Source: Arthrobacter jinronghuae
GTDB lineage: Bacteria; Actinomycetota; Actinomycetes; Actinomycetales; Micrococcaceae
Assembly (NCBI RefSeq): GCF_025244825.1
Contig: NZ_CP104263.1
Coordinates: forward strand, 2,728,001 to 2,792,000
Length of the DNA: 64,000 nucleotides
Reading direction: 5' to 3'
Shown: piece by piece, positions 57,985 to 64,000 of the stretch
How the letters are laid out: each line of letters starts with the position of its first letter
Numbering within the stretch: the stretch's first letter is position 1
Notes under the pieces: generated by a model
What the model was told of the DNA's origin: nothing
Databases searched by the model: none
The model's input: only the letters and a program-made list of their open reading frames with translations
Translations under genes and position numbers: made by a program

Positions 57985-58743
57985 ATGATCTCCGTCAACG
58001 GCGTCACCAAGCGCTACTCCTCCACCGTCGTCGTGGACGGGGTGAGCTGCGAGATCAAGGAGGGCGGCATCACCTCGATCATCGGACCCAACGGTGCGGG
58101 CAAATCGACGCTGCTCTCCATGATCAGCCGGCTGCTGCCCATGGACTCCGGCTCAGTTGCCGTGGACGGGCTCGACGTCGTTTCCACCCCCGGCCGGGAC
58201 CTCGCCCGGAAAATGGCGATCCTGCGCCAGGACAACCAGCTCACCGTCCGCCTGACCGTTCGGGACCTGGTGGGCTTCGGCCGCTACCCGCACAACGCCG
58301 GCCGGCCGGGACCCGAAGACAAGGTCCACATCGAGCAGGCAATGGCCTATCTGGACCTGACGGCACTGGCGGACCGGTTTGTGGACGAGCTCTCCGGCGG
58401 TCAGCGCCAGCGCGCGTTCATCGCCATGGTGCTGGCACAGGACACCGACTACCTGCTGCTGGATGAGCCGCTGAACAATCTGGACATGAAGCACTCCGTG
58501 GAAATGATGCGGCTGCTGCGCCGGCTCACGGACGACTTCGGGAAGACCGTGGTGCTGGTCATCCACGACATCAACTTCGCCTCCTGCTACTCGGACGACA
58601 TCATTGCCATGTGTGACGGCCGGCTGATCCACCAGGGACCGCCGGCGGCCATCATGCAGCCGGACGTGTTGAAGGATATCTACGAAATCGATATCCGGAT
58701 CGAAGAGATCGACGGAAACCGGATCGGCGTCTATTTCGCCTAG
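57985..58743 (+). CDS. Siderophore ABC transporter ATP-binding protein
   Basis: A 252-residue FecE-type ATPase. Walker A is IGPNGAGKSTLLSMISR; the signature is LSGGQRQRAFIAMVLAQ; Walker B is YLLLDEPLNNLD; switch His is VLVIHDINFASCY. The last gene of the operon. Its stop overlaps the stop of the convergent gene at 58740, sharing CTAG. Confidence 0.93.
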   Translation: MISVNGVTKRYSSTVVVDGVSCEIKEGGITSIIGPNGAGKSTLLSMISRLLPMDSGSVAVDGLDVVSTPGRDLARKMAILRQDNQLTVRLTVRDLVGFGRYPHNAGRPGPEDKVHIEQAMAYLDLTALADRFVDELSGGQRQRAFIAMVLAQDTDYLLLDEPLNNLDMKHSVEMMRLLRRLTDDFGKTVVLVIHDINFASCYSDDIIAMCDGRLIHQGPPAAIMQPDVLKDIYEIDIRIEEIDGNRIGVYFA

Positions 58744-60113
58744 CCGTTGGTGCTGAAGTCCGGCAGCTCCGGCAGCATGAGGGGAATCCCCTCCACCGAG
58801 GCATGGATGAACCGGACCAGCACGTCCCAGACCACGTCCGAAGGCATAGGCTCCAGGCGGACGTTTTCCCCCGGACCCGGCGTCAGCCGATACTGACCGG
58901 CAGATCCGGCGTTCACCCAGCCGAACCATGCGCCTGTACGCTCCTCCAGCACCTCCCACTGCGTCCACGGCTGCTCCCACATCCGTGTTCCGGCCTCGTC
59001 CAGGTCCTTGGGCGCGATGGTCCGGGCGTCCTCAAGCCGGTCCAGATAATGCTTCTTCGGCAGGATCAGCGCCTGGTGCGGGAGGCTCCAGGCCGGAGAC
59101 AGACCCGCCCAATCCGCTATCAGCTTCGGTACGGCATTGGCCTGCGTGAGGCGAACGAACAGTTCGTCGGACCCCAGCTCCGCATCGGACGGAAGAGAAG
59201 CAGAAAACAGCGACGGCGCCGTGGTGACTTTCGCAAGGCCGCCTCCGATCCACGCCTGCATCACGGATCCCCCGGCTGCACCCGAGGCTTCGATCAGGAA
59301 CGCTGCTTCATTTCCCCGGGTGGGTGTCAGGAACTGCTCGCCGGCGGAGGTCAGCGTGCCGTCAGCGGTGAGCAGTCCGGCCGACTGCAGCTCCAGCGCG
59401 GCGGCGTCCTTCCGCTGGAACCGGCCCAGCCGGGTCCTGTCCGCGAGGGTGTCGAGCAGCTCGAGGGAGGCAATGGAAAATACATCCCCGGATTCACGGT
59501 ACGGCTGCGCACCGGAGATCCCGGCCAGGTCCTCGACGTCGGCTCCCATCCAACGGGAGGCGAACTCGTCGCGCCGAGGTTCCTGCGGGGCGATGCGGTC
59601 CAGTTCAGGCTGTTGCCCGCTGTAGAGGCCGCCTTCCGGTACTGAGCCGTCGATTCTGATATCTGCGACCATGTGCTCGAACAGCAGCTTCATTCCGATG
59701 TGCTGGTCAACGGTGTAGCTGGCAGTTGCCTCGAGTGCGTATCCGCCGGCCAGCCAGATCCAGCGGTCCACGCAGACAGGATGAGGGCCTACCTGATGGA
59801 CAAACCGCTGGCGGCGGCCCGTGACAGACGTACCGTCTGCCGTGGACTCCCAGAGATCATGGGAAACGATCCGCACATCCTCAAACTGTTCCAGGGTTGA
59901 GGCGAGAGCCGCTGTCGCGTACCGGGCAACCGACGCCCGCGCGGCGGGTGCCCACCTCAGAACCATATTCGGTCGGAAGGTTCCCGCCGGGACAGGTGGA
60001 TGTGCAACAGCCAGCATGCCTCCCGGAGCCTCGATCCGCTCCCAGCCGTCCGGGCGCGGCAACCCAAAAGAATCGAGCAGCTCATAGCTGAAGCCCTCGG
60101 TGTCCATACTCAT
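58740..60113 (-). CDS. Hypothetical protein with LpqN/PsbP-like and EspG-like parts
   Basis: A 457-residue protein without a signal peptide. Residues about 1-160 resemble the LpqN/PsbP-like fold (WERIEAPGGMLAVAHPPVPAGTFRPNMVLRW; ALEATASYTVDQHIGMKLLFEHMVADIRI). The C-terminal 250 residues (DAAALELQSAGLLTADGTLTSAGEQFL; VMQAWIGGGLAKVTTAPS) are reminiscent of EspG chaperones of ESX systems, but this is weak. The ATG at 60113 overlaps the upstream stop by four bases. Last gene of a WXG/EspC-type operon, so it may chaperone the substrates. Confidence 0.65.
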   Translation of the reverse strand: MSMDTEGFSYELLDSFGLPRPDGWERIEAPGGMLAVAHPPVPAGTFRPNMVLRWAPAARASVARYATAALASTLEQFEDVRIVSHDLWESTADGTSVTGRRQRFVHQVGPHPVCVDRWIWLAGGYALEATASYTVDQHIGMKLLFEHMVADIRIDGSVPEGGLYSGQQPELDRIAPQEPRRDEFASRWMGADVEDLAGISGAQPYRESGDVFSIASLELLDTLADRTRLGRFQRKDAAALELQSAGLLTADGTLTSAGEQFLTPTRGNEAAFLIEASGAAGGSVMQAWIGGGLAKVTTAPSLFSASLPSDAELGSDELFVRLTQANAVPKLIADWAGLSPAWSLPHQALILPKKHYLDRLEDARTIAPKDLDEAGTRMWEQPWTQWEVLEERTGAWFGWVNAGSAGQYRLTPGPGENVRLEPMPSDVVWDVLVRFIHASVEGIPLMLPELPDFSTNG

Positions 60114-60499
60114 GATTTCCCTTCCCCGTTCAGGAACTCTCTGGTGAACCGGTCCTCCCCGCGGGCCATGAGCCGGTCCACTTCCTTCATCCACTCCGGT
60201 TGCATGAACTTGGGCATCCAGAGCCAGCCGAGCATGCCGATACCCTGGCAGGCAAACATGAGGAGGGTATAGGGAACCGACACCGCTTCGTTGTCCGGCA
60301 CAAAGTGCAGGGCTGACACCAGCATCAGCCATGCGCCCAGATAGGTGGAGGCGAGGGAGGGCTTACCGGGGAAGAAACCGTCGAGGACAATCATTCCCAC
60401 GAAAATTTTCCGGTAGACCAGGATTCCGCCCACAAAAAGCAGCAACCCGAACGGAAAAACGATGGCAAAGAATGCCCAATAGTTGGTTTCTGTTTCCAA
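60110..60499 (-). CDS. Small four-helix membrane protein B (possible immunity)
   Basis: A 129-residue membrane protein with about three to four helices (YWAFFAIVFPFGLLLFVGGILVY, LASTYLGAWLMLVSALHFV and VPYTLLMFACQGIGMLGWLWMP) and the motif WMPKFMQPEWMKEVDRLMARGE at the end. It is paralogous to the gene at 62815, sharing the WMPxFxQPxW pattern and length. It follows the large WXG-type gene by 87 bases. If that protein is a membrane toxin, this could be an immunity protein; this is inference. Confidence 0.7.
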   Translation of the reverse strand: METETNYWAFFAIVFPFGLLLFVGGILVYRKIFVGMIVLDGFFPGKPSLASTYLGAWLMLVSALHFVPDNEAVSVPYTLLMFACQGIGMLGWLWMPKFMQPEWMKEVDRLMARGEDRFTREFLNGEGKS

Positions 60500-60586
60500 T
60501 GCCGTCCCCTATCTCGCCGCGCGGCAGCCCGTCACGTGGGTCTGCCGCCGGGTTGCATTGAAGTGCTCCCCATCACAAACTACCGG

Positions 60587-61897
60587 CTATTTGCCGAAAA
60601 GCTTATTCCAACAATCCCCTGCAGCTTCCGCGACATTGTCCGCTGCCTTGCGCGCAGCCTTGCCGGCATCAGACTTCATCAGGTCCGACTCCATGAAGTC
60701 ATCGGCCGCATTCATGATCCCGTCTGCCGCGACATCCTTAATCGATTTGCCGCCCAGGAAATCAAACTCCACCGAAGTGATAACCGAAATCCCGATACCT
60801 ATGGCGGCCCCCGCCACTGTTCCCACCGGTCCGCCTATGGCAGTGCCGATCATTGCACCTGCGGCAGCTGCGCCAAGGTCAATTCCCGCCTTGGTGCCGC
60901 CTTTCACTGCACCCATGGCGTCCGCGCGCTTGTCCAGTTCATCAGGGTCCATGCCGGGATTTGCCTGCAGGAGTTCGTTATAGGCATCCTGCCGCTCGTC
61001 CTTGACGGTCAAACCGGCCGTCACGAGAGTCAGCGCACCGCCGCCTATTTTGAAGCCCTTGGCACTGTTGGTCAGCTCTGAGAACTTACCCGGGGTGGTA
61101 GCCCATTTGGACGGGTCCGCATCCACCCTGTTCTTGTAGCCGTCCCAGGTGTTGTACAGCAGCTTGCTGGGTTGGGGCCTGAGCTCGAACGTATTCACGG
61201 AGGTGAGCTTCCATATCCCGTCGCTGACCCACCGTCCTCGTGCCATGTGCCGAATCCGCTCGGCGGACGTCTCGTAGCGGACGTAGACAGGCTTGGCTGT
61301 GGGAACTTTTACGACGGTCTGGCGTGAGGTCGCGAGCTTGGCAGCGGCACCCACAAATCCGGTCACGGCGGTGCCCCATTTATTAGTGACCTCATTGACG
61401 AACGCATCATCCCCGAGGACGACAGTGAGCAGTTTTGCCGCTGTTTCCTCCTCAAGTGCCCGATAATCGTTCGTGAGCGCCGCCACCTCGGCCGGCAGCA
61501 GCAGGTCGACCGGCGGCGACGGGGCGAGAGGGTCAGCGGGCGCCAGGCATTGGGTTGCTTCCTGCTCGGCACGGGAATCGGCCGCTTCCACCCGCACCAT
61601 CAACTGATCCCGGCGGATTTGGAGCCAGCGGATGCCTGACGCGAAGGCCAGCAACGTATCGCCTGCTTCTTTGGCGGTCTGCTCCAGCAGCTCCGCGTGC
61701 GGTGTGACCGTCCTGAAGACGTCCACGATCTCGGCCGCGCCGTCGCCCTCGTAATGCGCGTTCAGCTGCCGCCAGGTGTCCGCAGCGTCTTCGACGCTCT
61801 GCAGGTAGGACGTGCCTCCCTTGCCGAGGGCCGGCGCGGCGCCTTCAATGGCATCCGGAGACGCCCATCCGAAGAGTCCGGAGGTATCGATCGACAT
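60587..61897 (-). CDS. Large WXG-like protein with glycine-zipper C-terminus
   Basis: A 436-residue protein. Residues about 30-100 are WXG100/LXG-like helices (VEDAADTWRQLNAHYEGDGAAEIVDVFRTVTPHAELLEQTAKEAGDTLLAF). A second helical part follows, then a middle region with Trp/Tyr. Near residues 333-376 is a glycine-rich hydrophobic segment (DLGAAAAGAMIGTAIGGPVG and continuing AIGIGISV), then an amphipathic tail. This is the domain order of type VII substrates with pore-forming ends. It starts where the EspC-like gene stops (TGATG). Confidence 0.72.
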   Translation of the reverse strand: MSIDTSGLFGWASPDAIEGAAPALGKGGTSYLQSVEDAADTWRQLNAHYEGDGAAEIVDVFRTVTPHAELLEQTAKEAGDTLLAFASGIRWLQIRRDQLMVRVEAADSRAEQEATQCLAPADPLAPSPPVDLLLPAEVAALTNDYRALEEETAAKLLTVVLGDDAFVNEVTNKWGTAVTGFVGAAAKLATSRQTVVKVPTAKPVYVRYETSAERIRHMARGRWVSDGIWKLTSVNTFELRPQPSKLLYNTWDGYKNRVDADPSKWATTPGKFSELTNSAKGFKIGGGALTLVTAGLTVKDERQDAYNELLQANPGMDPDELDKRADAMGAVKGGTKAGIDLGAAAAGAMIGTAIGGPVGTVAGAAIGIGISVITSVEFDFLGGKSIKDVAADGIMNAADDFMESDLMKSDAGKAARKAADNVAEAAGDCWNKLFGK

Positions 61898-62262
61898 CAG
61901 TTCCCGCCCTCCGGCTCAGGAGCCTGGAAAATACCGGACTGTGCTTCGGCAAGGCTTGCCCTGGCGGCGTCCGCCATTGACGCATCCGCTTCCGCGATGA
62001 TGGACACAGCCTCGCGGACACCCGCCACGGCGTTGCCGATCCGGGCTTCTGCTGCCTCGGCCTGCAGCGCGAGGGTGTTCAGCCACAGCTCCCCCAACGC
62101 CTGGGCCACGGCGCCCGTGCCACCGGGTCCGCAGGCCGTCTGGGCGTCCGCCACTGCGTTCTGCAAAGCTGTCAGTGCCGCCGGGCGCCCCGGATCGCTT
62201 TCCACCTGCCCAAGAACCCGGGCGCACCCCTCCGGATTCACGTCGTAGCCGCTCAACGGCAT
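61897..62262 (-). CDS. EspC-like type VII secretion target
   Basis: A 121-residue protein of two helices with an Ala-rich turn, starting MPLSGYDVNPEGCARVLGQV. The pattern and length fit the EspC/WXG100-like T7SS target family. The start at 62262 has a GGGG ribosome site; the frame is open further upstream without homology. It overlaps the large WXG-like gene by one base, as expected for co-secreted pairs. No WXG motif in the turn is obvious. Confidence 0.7.
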   Translation of the reverse strand: MPLSGYDVNPEGCARVLGQVESDPGRPAALTALQNAVADAQTACGPGGTGAVAQALGELWLNTLALQAEAAEARIGNAVAGVREAVSIIAEADASMADAARASLAEAQSGIFQAPEPEGGN

Positions 62263-62501
62263 AATCCCCACTCCCCCGTTATCCCGTAATGCTGAAGACT
62301 TCTGCACCCTAAGGTACAAGAAATAAAACATTGCGCCCATGGGGAGAACTACCCATGGACGGCCGGGGTTCCGCCGGAAAAAGAAGCGCGGACCAAACTG
62401 CGCCCGGGACGCAGCCAATATGGACCGGCCCCGTTGCGCCCTGCCGGAGGGTTCTCCTACGTTGAGAGACCCACACACCGGTCTCTTGGGAAGGACCTGC
62501 G

Positions 62502-62804
62502 ATGGAGTCCAAACTGCGCGTAGCTGTCCGGCTTGATCTGGACGCGCGTCAGGCATGCCTTGAGGTGCATGGGCGGGTCACCGAGCAGAACTGCAGGGTC
62601 CTGTACGTGCTGGCCAGACGTGCCAACGCTGCCCTTCCCGGCCTGTTCGTGGTTTTGGACCTTCAGAAAGCCTCCGCAACCGACGGGGCACTGGCGGCAC
62701 TGTCGCACAGTTCGGAAACCGGGCACCTGCCCGTGCTGACCGGCGGGCTGATCCAGGGAACGTTTGCACCCCGCCAGTTAAGCGTCCTCGCCCCGGCTGC
62801 ATAG
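62502..62804 (+). CDS. STAS-like small protein
   Basis: A 100-residue protein that starts with ATG at 62502 after GGAAGGACCTGCG. The pattern (RLDLDARQACLEVHGRVTEQNCRVLYVLARRA, GLFVVLDLQKASATDGALAAL) resembles the anti-sigma-factor-antagonist STAS fold, but the phosphorylatable Ser region is not clear. It is transcribed opposite to the surrounding operon. The 239 bases between it and the EspC-like gene contain no gene. Confidence 0.6.
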   Translation: MESKLRVAVRLDLDARQACLEVHGRVTEQNCRVLYVLARRANAALPGLFVVLDLQKASATDGALAALSHSSETGHLPVLTGGLIQGTFAPRQLSVLAPAA

Positions 62805-62814
62805 CCCCCGCCGG

Positions 62815-63204
62815 TTACCTACCGCCTCCGCTGGCCTGCCTCGCCGCTTCTTCCATGCGCCGACGCCGTGCGGCTCTCTTTTCATCTCGTATCCACTGCG
62901 GCTGGAGGAACGGCGGCATCCAGAAACTGCCCAGGACCCCCAATATTCCAGCAATGAACATCAGAAGGATCAAGAACATGGTCACCAGCGCGTTTAGCCC
63001 ACCGTCCATGGCGAACTGCGTCAGCGGCATCAGAATAAAAGCCGCACCAAGGTACGTTATGGCAAGCGCCGGCTCCCCGGACATCACAATGTTGAGACCG
63101 GTCCGATAGTGGCGGAACCTGCCGTTGTAAACGAGGAGACCGCAAAGCATAAGAATGATTCCCATCGGAATCAGAATCAATGCCACGAGAGTATCGGCGT
63201 TCAT
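62815..63204 (-). CDS. Small four-helix membrane protein A (paralogue of B)
   Basis: A 129-residue membrane protein with helices at LVALILIPMGIILMLCGLLVY, LAITYLGAAFILMPLTQFA and LVTMFLILLMFIAGILGVLGSFWMP, ending QPQWIRDEKRAARRRRMEEAARQ. It matches membrane protein B in length and in the SFWMPPFLQPQW motif. It lies upstream of the WXG locus, so the two copies flank it. Unknown function; possibly an immunity or anchoring protein. Confidence 0.7.
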   Translation of the reverse strand: MNADTLVALILIPMGIILMLCGLLVYNGRFRHYRTGLNIVMSGEPALAITYLGAAFILMPLTQFAMDGGLNALVTMFLILLMFIAGILGVLGSFWMPPFLQPQWIRDEKRAARRRRMEEAARQASGGGR

Positions 63205-63257
63205 CTATTCAGCACTCATTCAATTTGTTGTAACTCCAGGAGACACACGTGCGCGGG

Positions 63258-64000
63258 TCAGCCTAATATATTCCGCCGGCCCGCCTGGCCTGCCACTGCG
63301 GCGAGCCGCCCCACGGCCTCGGCCAGCACCTCCGGGGAGCAGGCGAAGTTCAGCCGGACAAATCCGGCGCCCTGGTGCCCGAACCGCGGCCCCGGCTCCA
63401 GCGCCACCCGTGCCTGTTCCAGGGCCACCGCCGCGGGATCGTCTCCCCAGCCCAGAGCCCGCAAATCCAGCCAGGCGAGGTAGCCGGCCGACGGCGGGCG
63501 GTACCCCACGCCCGGCAACCGCTCCGCCAAAAGCTCAGCCAACAGGCGCCGGTTCGCGGCCAAGGATTCCATCACCCCGGCAAGCCAGGCACCGCCGTCG
63601 TTATAGGCCGCCGCCGTGGCATGCAGGCCGAGGATGCTGGTGCGGGCGGAGACTTCCTCGGGCATGGACGCCAGCATCAACCGGGTCCGGTCGCTTTGGC
63701 CGATCATCACCGCGCACTTGGTACCGGCAATATTCCACGCCTTGCTGGCGGCCGTGACGCAGAGGCCGTATTCCCGTGCGTTCTCCGAGACGGTGAGGTA
63801 CGGAGTGAACTCCCCGGGCGCGTAGGTCAACGGTGCGTGGATCTCGTCGCTGATCACGGCCACGCCGTACTTCGCTGAGAGGTCCGCGAGCGCCCGCAGG
63901 GTCTCGGCCGAGTGAACCAGTCCCAGCGGATTGTGCGGGTTGCACAGCAGCAGGGCGTCCGCGCCGCGGGCAAAGGCCCGCTCCAGCCCGGGCAGGTCCA
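63258..64000 (-). CDS. MalY/PatB-type C-S lyase (5' end beyond window)
   Basis: The C-terminal 246 residues or so of a PLP enzyme of the cystathionine beta-lyase/MalY group. NPHNPLG near the right edge and SDEIHAPLTY are family signatures. The PLP lysine is in TAASKAWNIAGTKCAVMI. The product ends AGRRNILG. The missing N-terminus lies to the right of base 64000. It is probably involved in cystathionine or cysteine conjugate cleavage. Confidence 0.9.
   Translation of the reverse strand, partial: DLPGLERAFARGADALLLCNPHNPLGLVHSAETLRALADLSAKYGVAVISDEIHAPLTYAPGEFTPYLTVSENAREYGLCVTAASKAWNIAGTKCAVMIGQSDRTRLMLASMPEEVSARTSILGLHATAAAYNDGGAWLAGVMESLAANRRLLAELLAERLPGVGYRPPSAGYLAWLDLRALGWGDDPAAVALEQARVALEPGPRFGHQGAGFVRLNFACSPEVLAEAVGRLAAVAGQAGRRNILG

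Overview
The window is a high-GC actinobacterial chromosome segment, most likely from the Micrococcaceae (Arthrobacter or a close relative). This rests on gene order and family types: a 7Fe ferredoxin gene overlapping an actinobacterial-type dapC, guaB beside a GuaB3-type paralogue, a guaA neighbourhood with a DUF3817 and a SURF1 gene, a groES-groEL pair with two CIRCE operators and a His-rich GroEL tail, and an IdeR-type iron box. Most of it is core genome on the minus strand. No tRNA, rRNA, CRISPR array, transposase or integrase gene was found.

Layout. 1-5.4 kb: gltA (cut by the left edge), dapC-fdxA, a small SH3-like gene, a membrane protein and typA. 5.7-11.1 kb: an oligopeptide/dipeptide ABC operon. 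11.5-14.9 kb: an NAD(P)-binding protein, a GNAT acetyltransferase, an Imm-5-like protein and a divergent membrane protein/TetR pair with a clear tandem operator. 14.9-20.5 kb: the accessory region. 20.5-25.4 kb: ychF, ispH, a membrane protein, xseA and xseB. 25.4-30.4 kb: an alanine-type aminotransferase and a quaternary-amine (glycine betaine type) ABC operon. 30.4-40.1 kb: NUDIX, sugar kinase, MFS exporter, Lrp regulator, phosphotransferase, RimJ-like GNAT, galU, 5-formyl-THF cyclo-ligase, FmdB and SAF-domain genes. 40.1-52.4 kb: a DUF4011-type helicase/nuclease, guaA, DUF3817, SURF1, EIIA, glpD, GuaB3 and guaB. 52.5-58.7 kb: groEL, groES and an iron-regulated siderophore ABC operon. 58.7-63.2 kb: a WXG/EspC-type locus encoding a large protein with a glycine-zipper C-terminus. 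63.2 kb to the right edge: a MalY/PatB-type lyase.

The most unusual feature is the region downstream of ychF. The last eight codons of ychF (VVEFRFNV plus stop), followed by a terminator, recur four more times at 14923, 16565, 17821 and 19379, in the same orientation and 1.2-1.6 kb apart. Within those eight codons the copies differ only at synonymous positions. Each copy is preceded by a related arm carrying an inverted repeat close to TTCGGTTACCGAA. The spacers each hold one or two accessory genes: duplicated lipoproteins, a DUF4230-like protein, a PIN-like protein and an unknown protein. This is what repeated integration of small elements at the ychF 3' end would leave, each element supplying a new gene end plus terminator and pushing the old one outward. 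It resembles a cassette array, but no recombinase is present in the window.

The second notable locus (58.7-63.2 kb) looks like a type VII secretion substrate with a pore-like C-terminus, flanked by two paralogous four-helix membrane proteins that could be its immunity proteins.
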